A DNA stretch of 64,000 nt from Gammaproteobacteria bacterium (GCA_016200485.1 JACQEP010000007.1:112653-176652), one strand, 5' to 3'. Numbered from the stretch's first letter, positions 24,307 through 34,101 are shown. The notes: generated from the letters alone by a model not told the origin. A program made the numbers and translations.

Positions 24307-24789
24307 TCAGTGGATTTGACCGGGCGCCTCGTCGAAGACCAGGTCTTCGAGCCAGGCAAAGGCTGATTCCTGACCGGGTTGATTGAGCAATACCATCAGG
24401 ATAACCCACTTGAGTTGAGTAAGATCGATCTCTGGTGTTTCCAATGCCATGGCGCGATCAATGACCAATTCCCGGCTGATCGGATCCAGCACGCCTGACT
24501 GTTCCATAAACATCAGAAAACCACGGCACTCGGCGTCCAGCCGTGCAGTTTCCTGAGTGGAAAAAACACGAAATGGCGGAATGGCGGTAGAGTCGGCGTT
24601 AAAAAACGAGTTGTCGCGTGCCGCGGCCAAACCTTCCAGCCAGGCAAAGGCCTTGTCGATGTCACGATGCTGGAAGCCAGCGTCGTCGAGATGATCGCGT
24701 AACGCATCTTCGTCCGGCAATATCCCTGTCTCGCTGTCCATGCAGTGTTCGAACATGTACATCAATATATCGAGCACGTTTTCTTTCAT
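24307..24789 (-). CDS. smg: Smg family protein (DUF494)
   Basis: The 160-residue cytoplasmic protein opens with MKENVLDILMYMFEHCMD and contains the RGFLMFMEQSGVLDPISREL and LKWVILMVLLNQ blocks of the Smg/DUF494 family. Function is unknown, but the gene is almost always found between dprA and topA in gammaproteobacteria, as here (8 bp after the dprA stop). Confidence 0.93.
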   Translation of the reverse strand: MKENVLDILMYMFEHCMDSETGILPDEDALRDHLDDAGFQHRDIDKAFAWLEGLAAARDNSFFNADSTAIPPFRVFSTQETARLDAECRGFLMFMEQSGVLDPISRELVIDRAMALETPEIDLTQLKWVILMVLLNQPGQESAFAWLEDLVFDEAPGQIH

Positions 24790-24797
24790 TGAATGCC

Positions 24798-25914
24798 TTA
24801 TCTATCTACTCGCAAATACATTCCGCCCGGAGCGCTGGTGACCCATCCTTGCAGTTCCATTATTAACAGAATGGAGGAAACCTGTTCTGTCGTCAATTGG
24901 CTGCGTGAGACCAGGGTGTCGACCGAGGTCGGAGCGCTGCCGAGATTTGACCACAAAATCAGCGAGTTGTCATCGAGATCGGGGGTGGTTTGGCTATTAT
25001 CCTGGGTAACGCTGGCTTTTGGCGCATAGGTTACATGGATTTCCTCGAGGATGTCAGCCACGGATTCGACCAGTTTCGCGCCTTGGCGGATCAATTGATG
25101 GCAGCCCCGCGCCAGCGGATTGTGGATCGAGCCGGGGATGGCGAAGACCTCGCGCCCTTGTTCGGCGGCGAGGCGGGCAGTGATCAGGGAGCCGCTTTGC
25201 GGGGCCGCCTCGACCACCAGGGTGCCCAGGCTCAGGCCGCTGATAATGCGGTTGCGACGCGGAAAATTTTCGGCCAACGCCGGGGTGCCAATCGGGAATT
25301 CCGAGACTAGGGCGCCACGGGCAGCAATCTCTTTGGCCAGGGCACGGTGGCGGGCCGGGTAAACCCGGTCCAGTCCGGTGCCGGTGACGGCGATGGTGAG
25401 GCCATCCCCGGCCAGCGCCCCCTGATGGGCCGCGGCATCGATGCCCAGGGCCAGGCCACTGGTGATCACCAGCCCTTGATTGACCAGCTCGCGAGCAAAG
25501 GCTTGGGCGTTTTCGCGGCCATCGACGCTGGGGTTGCGGCTGCCGACCATGGCCAGCTGCGATTGCTGTAAGAGATCGGGGTTGCCGATCACGAACAACA
25601 GCGGCGGCGGGTCGCTGATTTCTAAGCAGTGCCGGGTAGCGTGGATCATGCAGGGTGAGGATGTGGCGTGTCGCATCTTTGCGCAGCCAGGCCAGATCGG
25701 TGTCTACCCCCGTCCAGTCCGGGTTGCGCAAGGCGGCGAGGGTATCCTGCGGCAGGCCGAGCGGTGTGCGGCAGGCGACAGCGTCGAACACGGCCAGGGG
25801 CTGCTCGAATTGATCGAGCAGATTGAGAAAACGTACCGTGCCAATGCCGGGGGTACGGCGCAGCGTCAGCCAGGCGGCGAGTGCGCGTTCTGATTCGGGG
25901 AAGCGGGTGAACAT
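24798..25914 (-). pseudogene. dprA: DNA-processing protein DprA, interrupted by a frameshift
   Basis: DprA loads RecA on single-stranded DNA during transformation. The coding region is split between two frames. From ATG 25914 (MFTRFPESERALAAWLTLRR) the frame runs through a SAM-like domain up to LTLHDPRYPALL; after about position 25625 homology continues in another frame as EISDPPPLLFVIGNPDLL, AMVGSRNPS, TSGLALGIDAAAH and GTLVVEAAPQSGS to the C-terminal winged helix (QVSSILLIMELQGWV). The change sits at the bases reading CTGCTTAGAAATC on the minus strand. Either the gene is a recent pseudogene or there is a single sequencing error; all downstream motifs are intact. Confidence 0.85.
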
Positions 25915-25946
25915 GCGCCAAGGGTAAAGGGAAAACAGCAAATATA

Positions 25947-25976
25947 AAAGGGCAGACACCCTCGGCGCCTGCCCTG
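25947..25976 (-). terminator. Terminator between the LysM gene and dprA
   Basis: On the minus strand an AGGGCAGGC...GTCTGCCCT hairpin (25975-25949) is followed by TTTTATATTTG. It separates the LysM gene from dprA; partial readthrough would still allow the operon order often seen for these genes. Confidence 0.7.
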
Positions 25977-25995
25977 AGGAGAGTTACTTTATTAA

Positions 25996-26991
25996 TTATG
26001 GATTGGTCACGCTGTCATTCGCCCGAATATCACGGACGGCATTCATGATCAGGGCGTAACTGACATTGTCAAAACTGCGGTAAACCATCACTAGCCCAGC
26101 GCGATTGTCGGGCAGGGTGAGGTCGCTGCTGCCTCGGCGGCTGGCATCTTTGTCACGCACGGTGAGGCCGGATTGATAGACGGCGAGCACATGGCCGGCT
26201 TCGAGGCCATCTTTGCTGCCTTTATTGATGACGACCGATTGATATTGTCCGGCGCGCCAGAGGCCGTCGAGAATGGAGACGATTTCCCCTCTAACGGCCT
26301 TGCTGATTCTGAGGGTGCTGGGGTCGCCAGGCTCAAGCAGGGTGAGGTCGGCGACATGCAGGGCCTCATAACCGAGGACGCGGCGTTTGTTGTTGGGGTC
26401 AAAGTAGGGTTGGCCGATGTGATAGACGGCGAAATTGTTGTTGTCGGTTGCGGCCAGGTTGCGGGCGAAGACTTTGGTGCCGCTGCCGCTGATCAGGCGG
26501 CCTTCTTCGGCGGCGGCGAGATAGCCAGCATTATCGATGGCTTCTTTGCTCAGTACGCGGGGTCGGCCGAGAAACTGGCGGATGACATCAGAGGCGACGG
26601 TCGGAATGGCCTGGGTCAGTGGTGTGGCGTGGGCCGTGGGTGAGAGTTTGACGGTTTGGGTCGCGCTGGCTGGAGCCGGTTCGGGCGATAGCTTGACGAC
26701 TTGCTGGCCTCGCTCAATTTCCAGTGTCGGTTTTCCCTCTCTGAATACCAGCGAGATGGCATCGCCAGGGTAAATCAGATGCGGGTTATTGATGGCTGGG
26801 TTGAGGTTCCAGAGTTCTGGCCAGCGCCATGGGTCGCGCAGGAACTTGGCGGAGATTTCCCATAAGGTATCCCCTTTGACGACCACGTAGCGGGTTGGGT
26901 GGTCGGGGTTGAGTTCAAGTTCTTCGGCCAGTAGCTGTCCGTTCAGGCCCAAGCTGATGATCATTGCCAAGAGGGTGCGTTTGATGCACAT
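25996..26991 (-). CDS. LysM-domain exported protein
   Basis: The 331-residue product has a signal peptide (MCIKRTLLAMIISLGLNGQL, cut after LLA) and an N-terminal LysM domain (RYVVVKGDTLWEISAKFLRD, then WRWPELWNLNPAINNPHLIYPGD) that should bind peptidoglycan. The rest (residues 110-331) is a beta-rich region with no motif I recognise. Proteins of this type are regularly encoded upstream of dprA and are of unknown precise function. ATG 26991 matches the signal peptide; a longer frame to 27102 lies over the def promoter. Confidence 0.88.
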   Translation of the reverse strand: MCIKRTLLAMIISLGLNGQLLAEELELNPDHPTRYVVVKGDTLWEISAKFLRDPWRWPELWNLNPAINNPHLIYPGDAISLVFREGKPTLEIERGQQVVKLSPEPAPASATQTVKLSPTAHATPLTQAIPTVASDVIRQFLGRPRVLSKEAIDNAGYLAAAEEGRLISGSGTKVFARNLAATDNNNFAVYHIGQPYFDPNNKRRVLGYEALHVADLTLLEPGDPSTLRISKAVRGEIVSILDGLWRAGQYQSVVINKGSKDGLEAGHVLAVYQSGLTVRDKDASRRGSSDLTLPDNRAGLVMVYRSFDNVSYALIMNAVRDIRANDSVTNP

Positions 26992-27058
26992 GGGCGAATC
27001 CTTTTTGCCAGTGGTTGTGCAGGGCGGGTGGCGGGCGGGAACACGTTTCCCGGCGCGG

Positions 27059-27087
27059 GTGTCACCACTGCAATTCAGCAGTATAAT
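27059..27087 (+). promoter_or_regulatory. Putative sigma-70 promoter of the def-fmt-rsmB operon
   Basis: GTGTCA (27059-27064), a 17-bp spacer and a perfect TATAAT (27082-27087) lie 33 bp before the def start codon. Confidence 0.65.
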
Positions 27088-27119
27088 CGGCCGTTGGGCC
27101 AAATAGTTAATGGGATGCT

Positions 27120-27623
27120 ATGGCAATTCTTCCAATTCTCCATTTTCCAGATCCACGGTTGCGAACCCGGTCACAGCCAGTGGCTACGGTGGATACTGAA
27201 ATCCACGTCCTCATTAAGGATATGTTTGAGACCATGTATCAGGCGCCGGGCATCGGCCTGGCGGCGCCCCAGGTCAATGTTTTTAAGCGGGTAATCGTGG
27301 TCGATATCTCGGAGGAGGCGAACGCACCGCTGGCGCTGATCAATCCCGAGATCATCCAGAGCAGTGGCACAGAAGAGATGGACGAAGGTTGTCTGTCGGT
27401 GCCGGGCATCTATGAAGCCGTTCAACGTGCGCAGTGGATCAAGGTCAAGGCGCTGGACCGCGAAGGGAATCCATTTGAGATGGAGGCCAACGGGCTGGAG
27501 GCGGTGTGCATTCAGCATGAAATCGATCATCTCGATGGCAAGTTATTCGTCGATTATCTCTCCGAAATCAAGCGGCAACGCATTCGCAAAAAGCTGGAAA
27601 AGCAGCGTCGTCACAATCTGTAA
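27120..27623 (+). CDS. def: Peptide deformylase
   Basis: The 167-residue metalloenzyme removes the formyl group from nascent proteins. The three PDF motifs are GIGLAAPQV (residues 44-52), EGCLSVPG with metal-ligand Cys91, and QHEIDHLDG with His133, catalytic Glu134 and His137. First gene of def-fmt-rsmB, 18 bp before fmt. Confidence 0.98.
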   Translation: MAILPILHFPDPRLRTRSQPVATVDTEIHVLIKDMFETMYQAPGIGLAAPQVNVFKRVIVVDISEEANAPLALINPEIIQSSGTEEMDEGCLSVPGIYEAVQRAQWIKVKALDREGNPFEMEANGLEAVCIQHEIDHLDGKLFVDYLSEIKRQRIRKKLEKQRRHNL

Positions 27624-27641
27624 CGCACAGGCAAAGGAATC

Positions 27642-28610
27642 ATGGCTGATAACCCATTGAAGGTGGTGTTCGCAGGAACACCTGAATTTGCCGCCGAGGC
27701 GTTGCGCGCCTTAATCGCTACCCCACATTTCATTCTTGCCGTTTATACGCAACCCGATCGTCCTGCAGGGCGTGGCCGCAAATTGACGCCAAGTCCGGTG
27801 AAGGAACTGGCGTTAGCACGTCACCTGGAAGTACGGCAACCGTTGACACTTAAAGATGCGGGCGAGCAGGCGGCGTTACGGGCATTGCAGCCCGATTTAA
27901 TGATTGTGGTGGCCTACGGTTTGTTGTTGCCGAAGGCGGTGCTCGAGATTCCGCGTTTGGGATGTATCAATATCCATGCCTCGCTGCTGCCGCGTTGGCG
28001 TGGTGCGGCACCGATCCAGCGCGCAATCCTGGCGGGTGATCAGGAAACTGGCGTTACGATTATGCAAATGGATGTCGGTCTGGATACCGGGGCGATGTTG
28101 TTGAAACAGCAGTGCGCGATTGAAGCGAATGATACTGCGCAGACGTTGCATGATCGTCTGGCGAAAATTGGCGCTGCGGCGATGACAGAAGCGCTAGTGC
28201 AATTGCAGTGTGGCACATTGCAGCCCGAGGTCCAGGATGACGGTCTTGCCTGTTACGCCCACAAGTTGAGCAAAGAGGAAGCGGCGCTGGATTGGTCGCA
28301 GGCGGCTTTGTCGTTGGAGCGTCAGGTGCGGGCATTTAATCCCTGGCCGGTGGCGCAAAGTGTGTTTGGCGGAGAAACAGTGCGCGTGTGGCAAGCGCAG
28401 GCATTGCCGGAACGTACACAGGCTGAGCCAGGTTCTATCGTTGCAGCCAGCAAACAAGGTATCGATGTTGCCACTGGTGATGGTGTGTTACGGCTGCTGA
28501 GTTTGCAGTTTCCGGGCGCTAAGCCGTTGGCGGTGGGCGATCTGATCAATGCACGTCCCGAGTTGCGCAGTATTGGTCAGCGGTTTGAGTCTTTGAGGCC
28601 AGACGCTTGA
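27642..28610 (+). CDS. fmt: Methionyl-tRNA formyltransferase
   Basis: The 322-residue enzyme formylates initiator Met-tRNA using 10-formyl-tetrahydrofolate. Signatures are VVFAGTPEFAAEALRAL, the tRNA loop region YTQPDRPAGRGRKL, INIHASLLPRWRGAAPIQRA (catalytic Asn-His) and the distal Asp in GVTIMQMDVGLDTGAML. The C-terminal OB-like domain follows. Its stop overlaps the TTG start of rsmB. Confidence 0.98.
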   Translation: MADNPLKVVFAGTPEFAAEALRALIATPHFILAVYTQPDRPAGRGRKLTPSPVKELALARHLEVRQPLTLKDAGEQAALRALQPDLMIVVAYGLLLPKAVLEIPRLGCINIHASLLPRWRGAAPIQRAILAGDQETGVTIMQMDVGLDTGAMLLKQQCAIEANDTAQTLHDRLAKIGAAAMTEALVQLQCGTLQPEVQDDGLACYAHKLSKEEAALDWSQAALSLERQVRAFNPWPVAQSVFGGETVRVWQAQALPERTQAEPGSIVAASKQGIDVATGDGVLRLLSLQFPGAKPLAVGDLINARPELRSIGQRFESLRPDA

Positions 28611-29914
28611 GCGCAGTTATGGATGTGCGTGTTGCTGCTGCGCGCGCAATCGTTGAGGTGATCGTCGAAGGGCAGTCATTGAGCATGGTCATGCCGCGTT
28701 GGCAGGCACGGGTTGAGGCTAAAGATGCGGCCTTGTTGCAGGAAATGGTGTATGGGGTATTGCGTTGGCGCTGGCGGCTTGAATTTTTTGTTAAACAATT
28801 GCTGCAGAATCCATTAAAGGAGCGGGATGCCGATGTGCAGGCCTTGCTGTTGCTCGGTGTTTATCAGTTGGAGTATATGCGTGTGCCCGCGCATGCCTCA
28901 GTGTCGGCAACGGTATCGGCGACCGCTTTGCTGAAAAAAGAGTGGGCGCGTGGTTTGATGAACGCCGTGTTGCGCAATTATCAGCGGCAACGCGAGGCAT
29001 TACAGGCGAAGGTTGAAGGCAATTCTGGCGCCCGGTATGCGCATCCCGCCTGGCTGCTGAAGATGTTGCAGACAGCGTATCCAGAGCATTGGCAAGCTAT
29101 CGCAGACGCGAACAATCAACGGCCGCCGATGGTTTTGCGCGTGAATCGGCGTAAAAATTCGCGCGCGGAATACCTGGCGAGTCTGCAACAGGCGGGAGTC
29201 GACGCTACCCCGTGTGTTCACAGTGAAGATGGTGTTGTGCTGGCGAAGCCCGTCGATGTGCAGCGATTGCCCGGATTTAATGAGGGTGGTGTTTCGGTGC
29301 AAGACGAGGCGGCGCAATTGGCGGCGCTATTGCTGAATGCGCAACCGGGTGAGCGGATATTGGATGCGTGCGCAGCGCCAGGTGGCAAGACGGCGCATAT
29401 TCTGGAGTGTCAGCCGGCGGTGGGTGAAGTGGTTGCACTGGATAATGATGGCGGACGTTTGCAACGTGTCGGTCAGAGCTTGGAACGGTTGGGTTTGGCG
29501 GCAACTCTGGTGACGGGAGACACAGCAGCGCCAGACACATGGTGGGACGGACTAAGATTTGATCGCATTCTGATCGATGCGCCGTGTTCGGCAACGGGGG
29601 TGATCCGCCGTCATCCTGATATCAAATCGCTACGCAAGGCGGATGATATTGCGGCCTTGGCACAAATTCAGTCACGCATCCTTGATGCCTTGTGGCCCTT
29701 GCTCAAATCAGGGGGTATGCTGTTGTACGCGACCTGTTCGGTTGCGCCGGCGGAAGGTTGGCAACAGGTGCAAGACTTTCTGGCGCGGCATGATGATGCC
29801 TCCGAGCAGTTGCTGGATGTGACTTGGGGCGCCCGCGTGGCGGTGGGGCGTCAAATTCTGCCAGGGGAGGGTGGAATGGATGGGTTCTACTATGCCTGTT
29901 TACGGAAGCGTTAG
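28607..29914 (+). CDS. rsmB: 16S rRNA m5C967 methyltransferase RsmB
   Basis: The 435-residue protein has an N-terminal NusB-like domain (about 1-140) and a SAM-dependent RNA cytosine methyltransferase domain with LDACAAPGGKTAHIL, IDAPCSATGVIRRHPDIK (motif IV) and LLYATCSVAPAE with the catalytic Cys (motif VI). I favour TTG 28607, which overlaps the fmt stop and has GAGG 8 bases upstream; ATG 28619 is the alternative. The third gene of the operon, as in E. coli. Confidence 0.96.
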   Translation: MSAVMDVRVAAARAIVEVIVEGQSLSMVMPRWQARVEAKDAALLQEMVYGVLRWRWRLEFFVKQLLQNPLKERDADVQALLLLGVYQLEYMRVPAHASVSATVSATALLKKEWARGLMNAVLRNYQRQREALQAKVEGNSGARYAHPAWLLKMLQTAYPEHWQAIADANNQRPPMVLRVNRRKNSRAEYLASLQQAGVDATPCVHSEDGVVLAKPVDVQRLPGFNEGGVSVQDEAAQLAALLLNAQPGERILDACAAPGGKTAHILECQPAVGEVVALDNDGGRLQRVGQSLERLGLAATLVTGDTAAPDTWWDGLRFDRILIDAPCSATGVIRRHPDIKSLRKADDIAALAQIQSRILDALWPLLKSGGMLLYATCSVAPAEGWQQVQDFLARHDDASEQLLDVTWGARVAVGRQILPGEGGMDGFYYACLRKR

Positions 29915-29917
29915 CGC

Positions 29918-30517
29918 GTGAACACTAGAGCCGAAATTCATTGGCTGGTTTCTTGTTGCCGGGTATTGGCGTGTTGTTGTGTCTTGCTGGCTTCTCAAGC
30001 ATCGGCGTCCGCCGAAGGGGAAAGTGGCATCCCATCTTTTGAAGTGCTGTATGCCAAAACCAAAGTCGTCAATCAAGTGTTACGTCTGGATGCCGGGTTT
30101 AATCTGCGGCTCAGCGGCAAATTAAAAGAAGCGTTGCACAAGGGTGTGCCGCTGATTTTTGAAATCGAGGTTGAGGCCTTCCAGAAACGCAGTTACATCT
30201 GGGATGAAGATGTGGCGCATGTTTCACAGCTCTACAGGCTTGAGTATAACGAGCTAACGCAACGCTATGTCGTGCGCAATCTCAATGCGGGCACCGAATA
30301 CAGCCTTCCCAATCTCAATAGTGCATTGGCGGTGATTTCGACCCTGGATGATTTTCCATTTCTGAGTAACGAACGGCTGGCCGAGGAATCTGCCTATAGC
30401 GGGCGCATCCGCGTCAAAATCAATATTGACGAGTTCCCGGTGCCATTGCGTTTGTGGGCCTATGTTTCCGGTGATTTAAGTTTGAGCAGTGAGTGGTTCG
30501 AATGGCCTTTGCCGTGA
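29918..30517 (+). CDS. DUF4390 exported protein
   Basis: The 199-residue product has a hydrophobic N-terminal signal (VLACCCVLLASQASASA) and a beta-rich body containing RLSGKLKEALHKGVPLIFEI and YRLEYNELTQRYVVRNL, as in the DUF4390 family. In gammaproteobacteria this family lies between rsmB and an NtrY-like kinase gene, as here; its end overlaps that gene. Role unknown, perhaps a periplasmic partner of the kinase (inference from gene order). Start is GTG 29918. Confidence 0.85.
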   Translation: MNTRAEIHWLVSCCRVLACCCVLLASQASASAEGESGIPSFEVLYAKTKVVNQVLRLDAGFNLRLSGKLKEALHKGVPLIFEIEVEAFQKRSYIWDEDVAHVSQLYRLEYNELTQRYVVRNLNAGTEYSLPNLNSALAVISTLDDFPFLSNERLAEESAYSGRIRVKINIDEFPVPLRLWAYVSGDLSLSSEWFEWPLP

Positions 30518-32727
30518 TTAAGCGCATAATTAACGGACCGGCGGCGGTGGTTCTGCTGTTTGGGTTGCTGTTGGGGTCGCTTTATCTGATGAGCAGCGCC
30601 ACCCAAAACTCGGAACAGTTCGGAAAGTCGTATATTGCATTGCTGTTGATCAACGTGCTGGAGCTGGTGATTCTGGCGGGCTTGATCGGCGTTAATCTCG
30701 GGCGTTTGGTGCGGCAGTATCGCAATCACGCCACTGGTTCCAGGCTTGCCACGCGGTTGGTGATCATCTTTGTGGTGCTGGCGGTCGTACCGGCATCGAT
30801 TTTGTATTACTTCTCGATGAATTTCATTCATCGCGGCATTGATAGCTGGTTTGATGTCAAGATCGAGAAGGCGCTGGATGACGCGCTTAATTTGAGCCGC
30901 GCGGCGTTGGATTGGCGGATGCGAGACATGTTGCGGCAGACCGAGGTCATTGCCGATGCGGTAAGCGAGATGCCGCAGGCGTTATTGCCCGTCAGGTTGG
31001 AAGAGTTGCGGCAGCATAGTGGAGCGACCGAGGTATCGGTCATGACCGAATATGGTCGGGTGTTGGCATATGACAACCAGGATACAACTATTCTGGTGCC
31101 GACGGAACTCAATGCGGTGATTTTGTCGCAGTTGCGGCAAGGCGTGACATACGTGGCGTTAGACCCCGATATCAATCCCCAGCGGGGATTGTTTACACGG
31201 GTGGCTGTTAATGTGCCTCAGCGCTCGGGCAAGTCGGCATCACGCATTGTGCACGCGCTCTTCATGGTGCCGGATCGTGTCGACGTATTGGCCAATTCGG
31301 TGAAGCAAGCCTATTCGCAATATGAGCGATTGATCTACTTGCGCGGCCCGCTCAAATTCAGTTTTATGCTGACGCTGTCATTGATCTTGATATTGTCATT
31401 GTTTACTGCGATATGGGCCGCATTTTACGCCGCCAGGCGATTGGTGGCGCCGATCAGGATTCTGGCGATCGGCACGCGGGCAGTAACCTCCGGCGATTAC
31501 AATCGCCGCTTACCGATCAAGTCATTGGCCAATGATGAGCTTGGTTTTTTGGTGAAATCCTTTAATACCATGATGGCGAAGATTGCAAGTGCTCAAGAAC
31601 AGGCGCAACGCAGTCAGCGTGATGTCGAGAGTCAGCGCGCATATCTGGAAACCGTACTCAAACACTTATCGTCCGGAGTTTTAACGTTTGGCAGTGATGG
31701 GGTCTTGCGCACCGCAAATTCGGCGGCTGAGCATATCCTGGGTGTTAAGTTTGATGAGCAACTGGGTTGCGAGTTCGAAGAAATTGGGCGCGCGCATGAG
31801 CATTTGCAGAAACTCGTCGAGTTACTGAAAGATCGTAATGGAAAGAATAACGAAGTATGGCAAGAGCAAGTGGTGTTGTTTGGACTGGAAGGGCGTCAGG
31901 TATTGATGTGCCGGGGTGTAGTGTTGCCAGAGGCGACGCAAGAAGGGGGTGGCGTGGTGGTTGTGTTTGATGACATCACTAATCTGATTCAGGCGCAACG
32001 TGATGCGGCATGGGGTGAAGTGGCGCGGCGCTTGGCGCATGAAATCAAGAATCCATTGACGCCCATCCAATTGTCTGCGGAACGGCTGCGCCATAAATAT
32101 TTGCCAATGATGAGCGGCGATGACGCCGAAGTCTTGAATCGAGCCACTAACACCATTGTGCAGCAAGTTGAGTCAATGAAGATGATGGTGAAAGAGTTTT
32201 CCGAGTATGCGCGTACTCCCAAACTGGTGTTGGTGCCGGTTGCGATTAATGATTTGGTGAACGATGTGCTCGAACTTTATCGCGTCGAAGGCGCCAAATT
32301 GCAGATAAGGACTTTGATGGATCCCGCGTTAACGACGATAGAGGCGGATGCCGGCCGCTTGCGTCAGCTGTTGCATAATCTGATCAAGAATGCGATTGAG
32401 TCCATGTCACAGCAATCTGAGCAACAGCTTGAGGTGCGCACTCTTTTACAGCGCACGCTCGAGTTGCAGGCAGCGGAATTGATCATCGAGGATGATGGCC
32501 CTGGCGTACCGCCGGAAATGATTGACAAGCTATTTGAGCCTTATGTCAGCACCAAGCCCAAAGGCAGTGGTCTGGGGTTGGCAATCGTCAAGAAAATTGT
32601 TGAAGAACATAATGGAGTGATCTGGGTGGAGCCGGGTGCTAATGGTGGCGCGCGATTTATTATCCGTTTGCCATTACAGCAGGTGTCGCGCATGGATGAT
32701 TGCGATGCAAAACAGAGGGTGGTTTGA
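30493..32727 (+). CDS. ntrY: NtrY-like membrane sensor histidine kinase
   Basis: The 744-residue kinase has several N-terminal membrane helices (about 16-37, 45-68, 86-107), a periplasmic loop, a further helix at 290-312, a HAMP domain (ARRLVAPIRILAIGTRAVTS), a PAS domain (385-500), and a HisKA domain with phospho-acceptor His516 in ARRLAHEIKNPLTPIQL. The ATPase domain shows NLIKNAIES, DDGPGVPPEM and GSGLGLAIVKKI. Start is GTG 30493 or ATG 30502; both overlap the upstream gene. It overlaps ntrX by 1-4 bp, so the two act as a pair. The signal is unknown; NtrY proteins are linked to nitrogen or envelope/redox sensing. Confidence 0.92.
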   Translation: MVRMAFAVIKRIINGPAAVVLLFGLLLGSLYLMSSATQNSEQFGKSYIALLLINVLELVILAGLIGVNLGRLVRQYRNHATGSRLATRLVIIFVVLAVVPASILYYFSMNFIHRGIDSWFDVKIEKALDDALNLSRAALDWRMRDMLRQTEVIADAVSEMPQALLPVRLEELRQHSGATEVSVMTEYGRVLAYDNQDTTILVPTELNAVILSQLRQGVTYVALDPDINPQRGLFTRVAVNVPQRSGKSASRIVHALFMVPDRVDVLANSVKQAYSQYERLIYLRGPLKFSFMLTLSLILILSLFTAIWAAFYAARRLVAPIRILAIGTRAVTSGDYNRRLPIKSLANDELGFLVKSFNTMMAKIASAQEQAQRSQRDVESQRAYLETVLKHLSSGVLTFGSDGVLRTANSAAEHILGVKFDEQLGCEFEEIGRAHEHLQKLVELLKDRNGKNNEVWQEQVVLFGLEGRQVLMCRGVVLPEATQEGGGVVVVFDDITNLIQAQRDAAWGEVARRLAHEIKNPLTPIQLSAERLRHKYLPMMSGDDAEVLNRATNTIVQQVESMKMMVKEFSEYARTPKLVLVPVAINDLVNDVLELYRVEGAKLQIRTLMDPALTTIEADAGRLRQLLHNLIKNAIESMSQQSEQQLEVRTLLQRTLELQAAELIIEDDGPGVPPEMIDKLFEPYVSTKPKGSGLGLAIVKKIVEEHNGVIWVEPGANGGARFIIRLPLQQVSRMDDCDAKQRVV

Positions 32728-34097
32728 TGACGGCGCCGCATATTCTTGTTGTCGATGATGAGCCGGATATTCGCGATCTGGTGCGCGAAATTCTGCAGGA
32801 TGAAGGATTTTCGGTCAGCATCGCGGCCAATGGCAATAGCGCACGCCAGGCGCGTCGCGAACGTCGCCCCGATCTTGTGTTGCTTGATATCTGGATGCCG
32901 GATATCGATGGCATTACTTTGCTGAAAGAGTGGAGTGTGGAAACCGATCAGTCGCAGATCCCTGTGATTATGATGTCGGGGCATGCAACGGTTGAAACGG
33001 CGGTCGAGGCAACACGGCTCGGCGCCTATGATTTTCTGGAGAAACCGCTGTCGTTGGCGAAGTTGTTGCTTACCGTGCGGCATGCGCTGGATCAGTATTT
33101 GTTGCGGCGTGAAAATATCGGCTTACGGCGACATCTGCGTTCGCTGGAGCGCCCCCTGGGTCGTAGCGCGGTTATGGAGGAAGTGCGGGCCAAGGTTGAG
33201 CGAGTGGCGGCGGCAGAGGCTTGGGTGTTGCTCAATGGTGAAGCGGGAACCGGGCGCCGGTTGTTGGCACGCTATCTTCATGAAAGCAGTCCGCGTCGTG
33301 AGGCACCTTATCTGGAAGTAGGTGTGGCGACATTAACGCCCGAGCATGCGGCGCGTGAATTGTTTGGTGAAGAGAGTGAAGGCAAGATTCATTATGGTTG
33401 TCTTGAACAGGCAGACAAAGGCACCTTGTTTCTGAATGAAGTATCGGAGATGGATCTTGAGACGCAGGCGAGATTGGTGAGTGCTTTGCAAAGCCAAATG
33501 ATCGTGCGTTGTGGCGGTACGACGGCGGTTAATATTAATGTCCGGATTGTTGCCTCCACTCAGAAAAATATTTTGAGCCTGGTGCGCGCCGGGCGCTTCA
33601 GGGAAGATCTTTATTACCAGTTAAACGTGGTGCCGATTGCGGTGCCACCGTTGCGCGATCGGCCGGACGATATTCCGGAATTGATTGCCTATTACACCGA
33701 TTTTTTTGTTGAGCGCGAAGGGTTGCCTTATCGCAATTTTAGCGTCGCCGCACAGAATCGTTTGCGGCATCATGAGTGGCCGGGTAATGTGCGGGAGCTG
33801 AAGAATCTGGTGCAACGACTGCTAATTTTAGGGCAAGGTGAGGAAATCGATGCCGAAGAAGTGGCTTCCGCCCTGGGTGCTCAGCCAGTGACGGTGGCGG
33901 TTGTGCCAGGCTTGGCGCTGGATTTGAACCAGCCTTTGCGCGAGGCGCGCGATATGTTCGAGCGTTTTTATTTTGAACATCATTTAAAACTTGCCGAAGG
34001 AAATATCAGTCAGGTTGCCAAGACGGCAGGTATTGAGCGGACACATATCTATCGCAAGTTGCGGGCGCTGGAGATCAATTCCAAAGATGAAGGGTGA
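32727..34097 (+). CDS. ntrX: NtrX-like response regulator with degenerate AAA+ domain
   Basis: The 456-residue regulator has a receiver domain with phospho-acceptor Asp54 (LVLLDIWMPDIDG) and Lys107 (FLEKPLS), a central sigma-54-type AAA+ domain and a Fis-type HTH at the end (GNISQVAKTAGIERTHIYRK). The central domain is abnormal. Walker A reads GEAGTGRR with Arg177 for the usual Lys; Walker B reads GTLFLNEVSEMD with Asn237 for Asp; and the GAFTGA loop after ELFG is replaced by EESEGKIHYGCLEQAD. It should therefore neither hydrolyse ATP normally nor contact sigma-54, and more likely regulates with sigma-70 or as a DNA-binding repressor. ATG 32727 overlaps the ntrY stop. Confidence 0.9.
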   Translation: MTAPHILVVDDEPDIRDLVREILQDEGFSVSIAANGNSARQARRERRPDLVLLDIWMPDIDGITLLKEWSVETDQSQIPVIMMSGHATVETAVEATRLGAYDFLEKPLSLAKLLLTVRHALDQYLLRRENIGLRRHLRSLERPLGRSAVMEEVRAKVERVAAAEAWVLLNGEAGTGRRLLARYLHESSPRREAPYLEVGVATLTPEHAARELFGEESEGKIHYGCLEQADKGTLFLNEVSEMDLETQARLVSALQSQMIVRCGGTTAVNINVRIVASTQKNILSLVRAGRFREDLYYQLNVVPIAVPPLRDRPDDIPELIAYYTDFFVEREGLPYRNFSVAAQNRLRHHEWPGNVRELKNLVQRLLILGQGEEIDAEEVASALGAQPVTVAVVPGLALDLNQPLREARDMFERFYFEHHLKLAEGNISQVAKTAGIERTHIYRKLRALEINSKDEG

Positions 34098-34101
34098 TGG
34101 T

